A DNA stretch of 64,000 nucleotides from Zeimonas sediminis (GTDB lineage Bacteria; Pseudomonadota; Gammaproteobacteria; Burkholderiales; Burkholderiaceae_E), in assembly GCF_023721795.1 (NCBI RefSeq), contig NZ_JAMQYE010000001.1, positions 558,001 to 622,000 on the forward strand. Direction: 5' to 3'. Numbering within the stretch: position 1 is the stretch's first letter; each line of letters begins with the position of its first letter. The notes beneath the pieces are model-generated. The model did not search any database. It had not been told where the DNA came from and was given only the letters and a program-made list of their open reading frames with translations. The translations under genes were made by a program, and so were the position numbers. This document shows positions 26,817 through 35,833 of this stretch, piece by piece.

Positions 26817-27761
26817 TCAGGCGGTGCCGCCCAGGCGCGGCCTCGCGGGGATTGCCGCCGGGCGGCGCAGCAGGTAAACGCCGGCCAGCAGCAGGACGGC
26901 GATCCCCGTCCAGCCGACCGGATCGGGCGCCTCGTTCCAGACGATCCAGCCGAGCGCCAGGGCGATCAGCAGCGCACTGTAGCGGAACGGAGCGACCGCG
27001 GACAGGTTTCCGGTTCGCGTGCTGCGGATCATCAGGTAGTAGCCGCCGGCGAGGAACACCGAGGCGCCCGCCAGCAAGCCGAACTCGAACAGACCGAAGG
27101 GCTCCCAACCCTGCACCGCTGTCGCGCCGCCGGCCAGCAGGGTCACCGCGGTCGCGGTCGAGAGCGTGACCGTGATCGACGCGACCGACTGCGGAATGCC
27201 GCGCGTGACCAGATCGCGCAGCGCGTGCAGCAGGGCCCCGAGCAGGCAAAGCAGCGCGAACTCGTTGAACCCGTCGGTCGCCGGCCTGACCAGCAGCAGC
27301 ACGCCGGCGAACCCCGCCGCGATCGCCAGCCACTGGCCGAGCCCCACCCGCTCCCGCAGCAGGACGATGGCCAGCAGCGTGATGAACAGCGGCGAGGCCA
27401 TGTTGATCGCGATCGCGTTGCCGATCGGCATCCGGAACAGCGACAGCAGGTAGGCGAAGGTGGCCAGCGCGTCCAGCGTGGAGCGCAGCGCCACCCGTCC
27501 GCGTCCGAGGTCGCCGATGCGTATCGAGGCGCCGCTTGCCCTCGCCACCAGCAGGATCCAGGCGACCGCCATCAGGCCGCGCACGAAGATCAGCTGCGCG
27601 GCCGGCATCGTCTGGCTCGCGTACTTCACCAGAGCGTCGTTGAACACGAAACAGGCCATCGCGCCGACCATCAGGCCGATGCCCAGCCGGCTGGCGCGCA
27701 ACAGTTCGAGCTCGCCGTCGGCAGCCGCGGGGCGGAAGGGGTCGCTGGAAACGATGGACAT
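26817..27761 (-). CDS. EamA/DMT-superfamily membrane transporter
   Basis: A 314-residue inner-membrane protein with ten predicted helices in two EamA repeats. Landmarks are ACFVFNDALVKYASQTMPAAQLIFVRG at the start of the first repeat and PFRYSALLIALALGWIVWNEAPD in the second. Such proteins export metabolites, often amino-acid derivatives; the substrate is unknown. It leads a two-gene unit with the ferredoxin. Upstream, 263 bases without a gene separate it from the divergent RND operon; no promoter stands out there. Confidence 0.88.
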   Translation of the reverse strand: MSIVSSDPFRPAAADGELELLRASRLGIGLMVGAMACFVFNDALVKYASQTMPAAQLIFVRGLMAVAWILLVARASGASIRIGDLGRGRVALRSTLDALATFAYLLSLFRMPIGNAIAINMASPLFITLLAIVLLRERVGLGQWLAIAAGFAGVLLLVRPATDGFNEFALLCLLGALLHALRDLVTRGIPQSVASITVTLSTATAVTLLAGGATAVQGWEPFGLFEFGLLAGASVFLAGGYYLMIRSTRTGNLSAVAPFRYSALLIALALGWIVWNEAPDPVGWTGIAVLLLAGVYLLRRPAAIPARPRLGGTA

Positions 27762-28024
27762 GGCGGCAGTCTATTGAAGCCGCGCGCCACGCCCGTCCTT
27801 TTCGGCGTCTTTTCGAAAGCGTTCGTCCAAAGGCTGTCGTGTCGACCGCGGGCTGCCGGGAACCCCGGCGCAGCCCGCCCGAGCGCGCCGCGAGGCCGGC
27901 GGGCCTGCCATTGCCAGATTCTTGAGCCCGGTCAGGACGTGCAGGCGGCCTTCGGCCCATCGTTCAGCTTCGATTCACGATGGCCGCCGCAAGCTTCGGT
28001 CCGGTCAAGCCACGCCCCGACACG

Positions 28025-29149
28025 ATGCCCAAACGCCTTGCCCCCTCCCTCCCCGTGCTGCGCGCGACCCTGCTGCTCGCGGCGATTCTTTCGCTGTTCG
28101 GCGCGCCGTCGCTGCATGCCGCCGACGCCTCGGCGCCCGCTCCTTCCCTGAAGGTCTCGGAATTCTCCGCGGCCGGCATCGAGACGGTCGCCCTGCGCCC
28201 GGCCGAGGGCGCCTGGCTGGCCCATCTGCCCGCTCGCGTGACGATCCCGAATGCCCAGCTGCGCCTGGTGGCCGCCCCGGTCAGCGGCCTGGTCACCGCC
28301 GTTCTCGTCGGCGTCGGAGACCCGGTCGAGGTCGGCCAACACCTCGCGATCCTGATGAGCGCCGAGGTGATCGGCCTGCAGCGCGATCTCGCCCAGGCAA
28401 GCGCGGAGCGGGAGCGGGCGGCACGGGCCCTGGCGCGCGACGAAGCCCTGCTTGCCGAGGGGCTGATCCCGGCGTCCCGCGCGGAATCGAGCCGCGCGGC
28501 CGACCGGCAGGCGGCGGCGCAGCTGGCGGAGCGGCGCGACCTGCTCAGGTTGGCCGGGGCGAAGCCCGGAGCCGGCGGCGAGATCGTGCTGAAGTCGCCG
28601 ATCGACGGCGTGCTGCTGTCCCAGGACGTGCGCGCAGGCGAGCGCGTCGAGCCGGCGACCGCGCTCTTCCGCATCGGCCGGCTCGCGCCGCTGGCGCTCG
28701 AGATCGACCTCCCGGTGCGCTTCGCCGGCATGCTCGCGCCCGGCCAGGCGGTCCGGATTCCCGCGACCGGCGCGCAAGGCAAGGTGGTCGCGATCGGACA
28801 CTCGGTGGGCGCGGGCCAGACGATCGTCGTGCGCGGGCTGCTGGAATCGCGGCTCGATGGGCTGGACCCCGGCCAGCAGGTCGAGGCCGAGGTCGCGATC
28901 GCAGTGCCGCAGGCCGGTCGGCCCCTGTGGCGCGTTCCCGCCTCCGCCGTGACGAGGCCCGGCCGGGCCGATTCGGCGCCGATCGTCTTCGTCCGGCGCG
29001 GCGACGCGTACGTGACGGTGCCGATCGAACCGATCTCCGAGTCCGGCGGCGACTTCGTCGTGAGGGGCGAGCTGGCCGAGGGCGAGCCGGTCGTCGCGCG
29101 GGGGGCGAGCCAGCTCAAGGCCGCGCTCGGCGCAAGCCGGGCCGAGTGA
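28025..29149 (+). CDS. RND efflux periplasmic adaptor subunit (CzcB/CusB-like)
   Basis: Membrane-fusion protein of 374 residues linking the RND pump to the outer-membrane channel. Signal peptide: VLRATLLLAAILSLFG...LHA. A split biotinyl-lipoyl domain (LRLVAAPVSGLVTAVLVGVGDPVEVGQHL and later IVLKSPIDGVLLSQDVRAGERV) brackets a coiled-coil hairpin rich in Ala/Arg/Glu (about 115-185), then beta-barrel segments. No His-rich metal-binding N-terminus is seen. The ATG at 28025 is used (27980 starts upstream of the signal). It is followed after 4 bases by the pump gene. Confidence 0.9.
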   Translation: MPKRLAPSLPVLRATLLLAAILSLFGAPSLHAADASAPAPSLKVSEFSAAGIETVALRPAEGAWLAHLPARVTIPNAQLRLVAAPVSGLVTAVLVGVGDPVEVGQHLAILMSAEVIGLQRDLAQASAERERAARALARDEALLAEGLIPASRAESSRAADRQAAAQLAERRDLLRLAGAKPGAGGEIVLKSPIDGVLLSQDVRAGERVEPATALFRIGRLAPLALEIDLPVRFAGMLAPGQAVRIPATGAQGKVVAIGHSVGAGQTIVVRGLLESRLDGLDPGQQVEAEVAIAVPQAGRPLWRVPASAVTRPGRADSAPIVFVRRGDAYVTVPIEPISESGGDFVVRGELAEGEPVVARGASQLKAALGASRAE

Positions 29150-29153
29150 GCCG

Positions 29154-32100
29154 ATGCTGTCCAGAATCGTCGAGTTCGCGCTCACCCAACGCCTGCTGAT
29201 GCTGGTGCTGACCGCCCTGCTGGTGGGAGCCGGCATCGTTGCGATGCGCTCGCTGCCGATCGATGCCTTCCCCGACGTGTCGACCACGCAGGTCAAGATC
29301 ATCGTGAAGGCGCCCGGGATGACGCCCGAGGAAGTCGAGAGCCGGATCACGGTGCCGATCGAGCAGGAGATGCTCGGCATCCCTTCGCAGCGCCTGCTGC
29401 GGGCGGTCTCCAAGTACGGGATCACCGACATCACGATCGACTTCGACGACGGCACCGACATCTACTGGGCCCGCCAGCAGGTCGCCGAGCGATTCGCCAG
29501 CGCGATGGACCTGTTGCCCGCGCAGGCGAGCGGCGGGCTGGCGCCGATCACCACGCCGCTGGGCGAGATGTACATGTTCACGATCGAGGGACCGCTGTCG
29601 CTCGAGGAAAAGCGCACCTTGCTCGAACGGGTGATCCGCCCGCAGCTGCGAACGATCGCCGGCGTGGCGGACGTCAACATCCTGGGCGGCCACTCGCGGG
29701 CCTACGAGATCGTTCCGAACCCGCAGCTGCTCGCCGCGCGCGGCATCGGCCTCGATCAGCTGCGCGAAGCGGTCGAGCGCAACAACCGCAACGACGGCGC
29801 CGGCCGGCTCGCCGACGGCGAGGAAGCGCTGATCGTGCGGGCAGAGGGCGCGGTTCGCAACGTGGAAGACCTTGCGGCGATCGTCGTCGAACAGCGCAAC
29901 GGCGCGCCGGTGCGTGTCGGCGACGTCGCCGAGGTGCGCATCGGCAGCCTTACGCGCAACGGCGCGGTCAGCCGAGACGGCCGCGGCGAGGCGGTCCAGG
30001 GGCTGGTGCTCGGGCTTCGGGGCGCCAACGCCCAGGCGGTGATCGAAGGCGTGAAGGCACGCCTGGCGGCGATCGCACCCGGCCTGCCCGCCGGGGTCAC
30101 GATCGAGACCTTCTACGACCGCTCGTCGCTGGTGGAGCGGGCGGTCGGCACCGTGTCGCGGTCGCTGCTCGAAGCGATCGTGCTGGTGATGGCGCTGCTG
30201 CTGGCCTTCCTGGGCAACCTGCGGGCGGCGCTCGTCGTCGCGCTGACCCTGCCGCTCGCGGCGCTCGGCACGTTCGTGCTGATGCGCTACACCGGGCTGT
30301 CGGCGAACCTGATGAGCCTGGGCGGCCTCGCGATCGCGATCGGCCTGCTCGTCGACGCCTCGGTCGTGGTGGTGGAGAACGTGGAGACCCGGCTGTCCGA
30401 GGGCGGCGCGACCGCCCCGACGTCGAAGCTTCACCTGGTCTACCGTGCCGTTCGCGAGGTGGCCGTGCCGGTCACCTCCGGCGTGTGCATCATCGTGATC
30501 GTCTTCGTGCCGCTGCTGACCCTGCAGGGCCTCGAGGGCAAGCTCTTCATCCCGGTGGCGCTGTCGATCGTCTACGCGCTGTCGGTGTCGCTGCTGCTCG
30601 CGCTGACCGTGATACCGGTGCTCGCCTCGCTGCTGCTGCGACAGGGCGCCGCGCACGAGCCGTGGCTGGTGCGCAAGCTCGACGCAGCCTACCGCCCTGC
30701 CCTCGGCTGGGCGATGGCGCACGGCCGCAGCGTCGTGCTCGCCGCGTTCGCGCTCCTGCTCCTGGCGGGCGGCGCCTACGCCATGGTCGGCAAGAGCTTC
30801 ATGCCGACGATGGACGAGGGCGACATCATCATGCAGCTGGAGAAGCTGCCCTCGATCAGCCTGGAGCAGACGCTCGACGTGGACACGCGGATCCAGCGCG
30901 CGATCCTGGAGCGCGTGCCGGAGGTTAGGAGCATCGTCGCTCGCTCGGGCTCCGACGAGCTGGGCCTGGACCCGATGGGGCTGAACCAGACCGACACTTT
31001 CCTGGTGCTGGCGCCCATCGAGACCTGGCGTCGCCCGGACAAGGGCTGGCTCGCCGACCAGTTGCGCGCGGTGGCGGCCGACTTCCCCGGCGTCGAGGCG
31101 ACGTTCACCCAGCCGATCGAGATGCGGGTGTCGGAGATGCTCACCGGCGTCCGCGGCGACGTCGCGATCAAGGTCTTCGGCAACGACCTGGCCAGGCTGG
31201 GAGAGCTCGCGAGCCGGATCGAGCGGCTGCTCGCCGGGATCGAGGGCGCCGAGGACGTGTTCACTGCCAAGAACGAGGGCATGCAGTACCTGCAGGTCGT
31301 CATCGACAGGCTCGCGGCCGGCAGGCTCGGCCTGTCGGTCGACGAGATCCAGGCCTCGCTGCGCTCGGTGATCGAGGGACAGGTGGCCGGCTCGGTGGTG
31401 GAGTCCGGCCGTCGGGTGCCGATCCTGATACGCGCCGACGAGGATTTTCGCGCCAGCCTCGCGCGCTTCTCCGACCTGCGGCTACCGATCCCCGGCGCGG
31501 GCGCGGTCCCGCTGTCGGCAGTGGCGCACCTCGAGCGGGTCGACGGCCCGGTGAAGATCGACCGGGAGAACGGCGCGCGCTACGTCACGATCCAGGCGAA
31601 CGTGCGCGGTCGCGACCTCGTCGGCTTCGTCGAGCAGGCGCAGGCCCGGGTGGCGTCGGAGATCGCCCTTCCCGCGGGCTACGGGCTGGAGTGGAGCGGC
31701 CAGTTCGAGAACCAGCAGCGCGCCGCGGCCAGGCTGGCGATCGTGGTGCCGATCGCCCTGCTGCTGATCTTCCTGCTGCTCTTCTCGACGTTCGGCTCGG
31801 TGCGACAGGCTGTGCTGGTCCTGGCGAACGTGCCCTTCGCGCTGGTCGGGGGAGTCTTCGGCCTGCTGCTGGCGGGCGAGTACCTGTCGGTGCCGGCCTC
31901 GGTCGGCTTCATCGCGCTGCTCGGCATCGCGGTGCTGAACGGCGTGGTTCTGGTCACCTACTTCAACCAGTTGCTCGACAAGGGCATGACGATCACGGAG
32001 GCGGTCGTGGAAGGGGCCAGGCGGCGGCTGAGACCGGTCATGATGACCGCCTCGATCGCGGCTTTCGGCCTGGTTCCGCTGTTGTTCGCCAGCGGTCCGG

Positions 32101-32246
32101 GCTCCGAGATCCAGCGCCCGCTGGCCGTCGTCGTGATCGGCGGCCTGGTCAGCTCGACCCTGCTCACGCTTCTGCTGCTGCCTATCCTGTTTCGCCGCTT
32201 CGGCCTGGACCGCCGCCCGGCAGCGACCGAAGGAGCCCGAGCATGA
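29154..32246 (+). CDS. Heavy-metal-efflux RND permease (CzcA/CusA family)
   Basis: A 1030-residue inner-membrane proton-driven pump, the length of HME-RND proteins. Typical HME landmarks: ALTQRLLMLVLTALLVGAGI at the N-terminus, DAFPDVSTTQVKI, SKYGITDITIDFDDGTDIYWARQQV, MSLGGLAIAIGLLVDASVVVVEN (TM4) and SFMPTMDEGDIIM. The TM4 charge pattern AIAIG...VDA...EN resembles CusA-type rather than the DFG...DGA of CzcA, so divalent-cation specificity is uncertain. It overlaps the DUF3240 gene by four bases. Together with the adaptor and the TolC-like gene it makes a complete tripartite pump. Confidence 0.92.
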   Translation: MLSRIVEFALTQRLLMLVLTALLVGAGIVAMRSLPIDAFPDVSTTQVKIIVKAPGMTPEEVESRITVPIEQEMLGIPSQRLLRAVSKYGITDITIDFDDGTDIYWARQQVAERFASAMDLLPAQASGGLAPITTPLGEMYMFTIEGPLSLEEKRTLLERVIRPQLRTIAGVADVNILGGHSRAYEIVPNPQLLAARGIGLDQLREAVERNNRNDGAGRLADGEEALIVRAEGAVRNVEDLAAIVVEQRNGAPVRVGDVAEVRIGSLTRNGAVSRDGRGEAVQGLVLGLRGANAQAVIEGVKARLAAIAPGLPAGVTIETFYDRSSLVERAVGTVSRSLLEAIVLVMALLLAFLGNLRAALVVALTLPLAALGTFVLMRYTGLSANLMSLGGLAIAIGLLVDASVVVVENVETRLSEGGATAPTSKLHLVYRAVREVAVPVTSGVCIIVIVFVPLLTLQGLEGKLFIPVALSIVYALSVSLLLALTVIPVLASLLLRQGAAHEPWLVRKLDAAYRPALGWAMAHGRSVVLAAFALLLLAGGAYAMVGKSFMPTMDEGDIIMQLEKLPSISLEQTLDVDTRIQRAILERVPEVRSIVARSGSDELGLDPMGLNQTDTFLVLAPIETWRRPDKGWLADQLRAVAADFPGVEATFTQPIEMRVSEMLTGVRGDVAIKVFGNDLARLGELASRIERLLAGIEGAEDVFTAKNEGMQYLQVVIDRLAAGRLGLSVDEIQASLRSVIEGQVAGSVVESGRRVPILIRADEDFRASLARFSDLRLPIPGAGAVPLSAVAHLERVDGPVKIDRENGARYVTIQANVRGRDLVGFVEQAQARVASEIALPAGYGLEWSGQFENQQRAAARLAIVVPIALLLIFLLLFSTFGSVRQAVLVLANVPFALVGGVFGLLLAGEYLSVPASVGFIALLGIAVLNGVVLVTYFNQLLDKGMTITEAVVEGARRRLRPVMMTASIAAFGLVPLLFASGPGSEIQRPLAVVVIGGLVSSTLLTLLLLPILFRRFGLDRRPAATEGARA

Positions 32247-32560
32247 CACCCACTCGTCCCGACACGATGCTCACGCTGGTGGCGCCGGCAGCGCTGGAGG
32301 AAGCCCTGGTCGACCTGCTCCTGGGCATGCCCGAGCTGGCGGGCGGTTTCACCAGCGTGCCTGCCGACGGCCATGGCGTGCGCGTCCCCCTGGTGGGCGC
32401 CGACGAGAACGTGCGAGGCCGAGGGAGACGGATCCGGATCGAGATCGCGCTCTCCGCCGTCGCCCGCGACACGCTGCTCGAGGCGATCCGGCAGGCGATG
32501 CCCGGCGCGCCGGTGCACTACTGGTCGGTGCCCCTTCTCGACTCCGGGAGCCTGCAATGA
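32243..32560 (+). CDS. DUF3240 family protein
   Basis: A 105-residue small soluble protein, opening MTPTRPDTMLTLVAPAALEEALVDLL and ending HYWSVPLLDSGSLQ. It looks like a ferredoxin-fold, PII-like small protein (DUF3240), commonly found beside heavy-metal RND genes. Its role is unknown; a metal sensor or pump modulator is plausible. AAGGAG precedes the ATG; both ends overlap neighbours by four bases (pump gene before, outer-membrane gene after), so it must be translated with the pump. Confidence 0.8.
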   Translation: MTPTRPDTMLTLVAPAALEEALVDLLLGMPELAGGFTSVPADGHGVRVPLVGADENVRGRGRRIRIEIALSAVARDTLLEAIRQAMPGAPVHYWSVPLLDSGSLQ

Positions 32561-33807
32561 AGCTCCGACGTCTCGTCGCCGCGCTCGCGCTGCTCTCGCC
32601 CCTGCTCGCGCAAGGAGCCGACGCGCCGGTGTATCCGGCCGAGCTGCCCCCGGCCGAACGCGTTCGTCAGGCCCTGACCGAGGCGCCAGACGTGCGGGCG
32701 GCGGCTTCGCTGCTGGACGCGGGCCTGGCGACGCGCCGCCAGCTGATCGCCGGGCCGCAGGAATGGTCGGCGCGGGTCGACCATGCGAGGCGGCGCGCGT
32801 CCGAGGGCGGCGAGACCGAACGCACGACCGACTGGGAGCTGGGGCTCGAACGGCCGCTGCGGTCGCGAGCCAAGGCGGGGCTCGATCGGCAGGTGGGCGA
32901 GACCGTCGTCACGGAGGCGGAACTGGCGCTGGCCGACGCCCGCCACGAGCTGGGCCGGGAACTGCTGGGGCTGTGGTACGACTGGATCCGCGCGTCGGCG
33001 GTCGCAGGCCTGCTCCGGGAGCAGGCCGCGATCGCGACGCGAGAGGCCTCGGTCGTCGAGCGGCGCGTCGGACTGGGCGACGCCTCGGCCCTCGACCTGA
33101 GCCGGGCCCGTGCGTCGGCGGGCGAGGCCGAGGCGGCGGCACGCGCAGCCGCATCGCGAGCCGACGGTGCCCGCATCGTGCTGGCAAGACGCTTCCCCGG
33201 TCTGGCCGACCTCGAGGCTCCCCGGGCGCCGACGCCAGCCGAGCTGCCGGCCGATCTCGAGCGGCTCGGGCGGCTTGCGGTCGACGAGGACCATGGCCTG
33301 CTGCTGGCCCGCGCGGCCGCCGCGCGCGGCGCGGCCGAGAGCCGGCGCGTGGCGGCGGAGCGGCGCCCCGATCCGACCGTGGGCGTGCGTGTGGCCCGCG
33401 AGCGAAGCGGCGCCGACACCGTGGTCGGACTTTACCTGTCGATTCCGCTCGCCGGCGAGTCGCGCCGGGCCGCGGCCGATGCGAGCCTCGCGACCGCCGC
33501 CGGGCTGGAGCGCCGGAGCGAGGCCGTGCAGCGGCGTCTCCAGGCCGAGGTCGGCGCGCTGGTCCGCTCGATCCAGGCAAGCCGGGAACGGTGGCTCGCG
33601 AGCGAAGGGGTCGCCGAAATGCAGGCCGGCGTGGCGGCGCGGCTGGAGCGCGCGCACGCGCTCGGCGAGGCGGGTCTCGGCGAGGTGCTGCTCGCCCGGC
33701 GGCAGGCGAGCCAGGCGGCGGTCGCAAGCCTCGAGGCGAGGGTCGACGCGCTCGAGCGCCTCGCCCGCCTGCTGCTCGATGCCCACCTGATCTGGGACTA
33801 CGACTGA
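32557..33807 (+). CDS. TolC-family outer-membrane efflux protein
   Basis: Outer-membrane channel of the heavy-metal RND system, 416 residues with a signal peptide (LVAALALLSPLLAQGADA). Two repeats of long amphipathic helices are visible: ALADARHELGRELLGLWYDWIRASA with [21 protein letters not shown], and RRLQAEVGALVRSIQASRERWLA, ending ARLLLDAHLIWDYD. Length and pattern match the CzcC-like OMF. No Cys lipobox is seen. It is the last of the four-gene operon. Confidence 0.88.
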   Translation: MKLRRLVAALALLSPLLAQGADAPVYPAELPPAERVRQALTEAPDVRAAASLLDAGLATRRQLIAGPQEWSARVDHARRRASEGGETERTTDWELGLERPLRSRAKAGLDRQVGETVVTEAELALADARHELGRELLGLWYDWIRASAVAGLLREQAAIATREASVVERRVGLGDASALDLSRARASAGEAEAAARAAASRADGARIVLARRFPGLADLEAPRAPTPAELPADLERLGRLAVDEDHGLLLARAAAARGAAESRRVAAERRPDPTVGVRVARERSGADTVVGLYLSIPLAGESRRAAADASLATAAGLERRSEAVQRRLQAEVGALVRSIQASRERWLASEGVAEMQAGVAARLERAHALGEAGLGEVLLARRQASQAAVASLEARVDALERLARLLLDAHLIWDYD

Positions 33808-33934
33808 CGCGCGCCGGCGCTCGCCGCGCCGGGGGCTGCGCATTCCGGCACGCCCTGCCCTCGCCCGTCCGTCAACCCCGGTCTAGAATCGGGCGCAGAT
33901 CCATCCGACACCCGGTTCGCGCCGGGTCATCGCC

Positions 33935-34243
33935 GTGAACGAAACGAATCGCCCCGATACCGACCCGAAGAACATCGACCTCGACGAGGTCGGCCGACTG
34001 GTCGACGCCCTCGAGCAAGACCTGGCCAAGGCGCGCAAGGACTCCAGCCGCGTCGAGGCGCTGCGCGCCGAGGTCGAGCAGCTGCGCGCGGCGCTCGGCG
34101 CGCCGTCGACCGAGGGCGAGGAGCTTCACCGCGGCCTGCACGGCCTGCGCGACACCATGCACAAGCTCGGCGACGAGCTGGTCGCCGACGCGTTCGAGGG
34201 CAGCCGCTACATCGCCCAGATCGGCCGAATCCTGGGCATGTGA
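33935..34243 (+). CDS. DUF4404 family protein
   Basis: A 102-residue hydrophilic protein, mostly helical. Coiled-coil-like segment at about 20-55 (RLVDALEQDLAKARKDSSRVEALRAEVEQLRAAL), then LGDELVADAFEGSRYIAQIGRILGM at the C-terminus. Such small proteins of unknown function are common in Proteobacteria. It lies just upstream of the ThDP enzyme gene, whose start at 34258 is 15 bases after this stop. Confidence 0.75.
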   Translation: MNETNRPDTDPKNIDLDEVGRLVDALEQDLAKARKDSSRVEALRAEVEQLRAALGAPSTEGEELHRGLHGLRDTMHKLGDELVADAFEGSRYIAQIGRILGM

Positions 34244-34257
34244 GCGGAGAGTCCCGA

Positions 34258-35808
34258 ATGAACGGCGCCGAATCGCTGGTCCGCACCCTGCTCGCCTCGC
34301 AGGTCGAGGTCTGCTTCACCAACCCCGGCACCTCGGAGATGCACTTCGTGGCCGCGCTCGACACGGTGCCCGGCATGCGCTGCGTGCTGGGCCTGTTCGA
34401 GGGCGTGGTCACCGGCGCCGCCGACGGCTATGCCCGGATGGCCGACAAGCCGGCGGCCACCTTGCTGCACCTCGGCCCGGGCCTGGCCAACGGCCTGGCC
34501 AACCTGCACAACGCCCGCAAGGCGCGCAGCCCGGTGGTCAACATCGTCGGCGAGCACGCGATCCATCATCGCGGCTACGAGACGCCGCTGGCCAGCGACC
34601 TGGAAGGCTTTGCCCGGCCCGTGTCGCACTGGTTCCGCATGTCCCCCGATTCGCGATCTGTGGCCGGCGACGCCGCCGAGGCGGTCCACCAGGCGCGCAC
34701 CGGCGCCGGCAAGATCGCGACGCTGGCGCTGCCCGCCGACACAGCCTGGAACGAGGCCGACGGCCCGGCCGCCCCGCTGGCCCCCCCGCCGCTGGGCAAG
34801 GCCGATCCGGCCGCGATCGCCCAGGCGGTCGCCGCGATCCGTTCGGGCAAGCGGGTCACGCTGATGATGTCCGGCCGGGCGCTGCGCGAGCCCTGCCTCG
34901 GCATCGCCGCCCGGATCGCCGCCGCCACCGGCGTGCGCCTGCTGTCCCAGCAGTCGAACGCCCGGGTGGAGCGGGGGCGGGGCCGGGTCGTGGTGCCGCG
35001 CGTGCCCTATCCGGTGGACCAGGCGCTCGCCGCGCTGGCCGACATCGACGTGCTGCTGCTGCTCGGCGCCAATCCGCCGGCATCCTTCTTCGCCTACCCG
35101 GGCAAGCCGTCGATGATGACGCCGGCAGGCTGCGAGACGATCCGGGTGGCCGGCGCCGACGACGACCTCGAGCACGCGTTGCGCTGGCTGCTAGACGAGC
35201 TTGGCGCGGGCGCCACCGCGCCGCTCGCCAACGACGCGATCTGCATGACGCCGGCCGCCGCGGGCAGGCTCACCGCCGAGGCGGTCATGCAGTCGGTGGC
35301 CGCGATGCTGCCCGAGCAGGCCATCCTGTGCGACGAATCGGTGTCCTCGGGGCGCGCCCTGTTCCGCTACACCGACGGCTCGGCGCCGCACGACTACCTG
35401 CAGCTGACCGGCGGCGCGATCGGCGAGGGGCTTCCGATGGCCACCGGCGCCGCCATTGCCTGCCCCGATCGCAAGGTGATCAGCCTGGAAGGCGACGGCA
35501 GCGGCATGTACACGCTGCAGGCGCTCTGGACTCAGGCGCGCGAGCGGCTCGACGTGGTCACCGTCGTGCTGGCCAACCGCGGCTACCGGATCCTGCAAGG
35601 CGAGCTCAAGGGTGTCGGCGTCGAGAATCCCGGCGAGCGCGCCAAGCGGATGCTCGCGATCGAGGATCCCGAGCTCGACTGGGTGGCGCTGGCCAGGGGC
35701 ATGGGCGTCGAGGCGGCAGCCGCGGACACGGCCGAAGGCTTCAACGATCTGCTCACGGCGGCGCTGAAACGCCGCGGCCCCTTCCTGATCGAAGCGCGGC
35801 TGCCCTGA
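34258..35808 (+). CDS. ThDP-dependent decarboxylase-like enzyme (benzoylformate decarboxylase / AHAS-like)
   Basis: A 516-residue ThDP enzyme. ThDP activation Glu48 lies in LFEGVVTGAADGYAR; His71 (LLHLGPGLANG) aligns with the catalytic His70 of benzoylformate decarboxylase, and the diphosphate site is EGDGSGMYTLQ... with NRGYRI as the distal Asn. AHAS large subunits instead carry a Val/Gln pattern and an N-terminal quinone-site Pro; here the family is the short one often annotated 'acetolactate synthase large subunit'. GGAG precedes the ATG. An MFS transporter follows after 25 bases. The 2-keto acid substrate is not known. Confidence 0.85.
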   Translation: MNGAESLVRTLLASQVEVCFTNPGTSEMHFVAALDTVPGMRCVLGLFEGVVTGAADGYARMADKPAATLLHLGPGLANGLANLHNARKARSPVVNIVGEHAIHHRGYETPLASDLEGFARPVSHWFRMSPDSRSVAGDAAEAVHQARTGAGKIATLALPADTAWNEADGPAAPLAPPPLGKADPAAIAQAVAAIRSGKRVTLMMSGRALREPCLGIAARIAAATGVRLLSQQSNARVERGRGRVVVPRVPYPVDQALAALADIDVLLLLGANPPASFFAYPGKPSMMTPAGCETIRVAGADDDLEHALRWLLDELGAGATAPLANDAICMTPAAAGRLTAEAVMQSVAAMLPEQAILCDESVSSGRALFRYTDGSAPHDYLQLTGGAIGEGLPMATGAAIACPDRKVISLEGDGSGMYTLQALWTQARERLDVVTVVLANRGYRILQGELKGVGVENPGERAKRMLAIEDPELDWVALARGMGVEAAAADTAEGFNDLLTAALKRRGPFLIEARLP

Positions 35809-35833
35809 GCGACGGCCGCGGCGGTCCCCGGCG

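Noticed and set aside
29115-30722. Long minus-strand ORF opposite the RND pump
   Set aside because: His/Arg/Asp-rich shadow of the pump gene; no domain.
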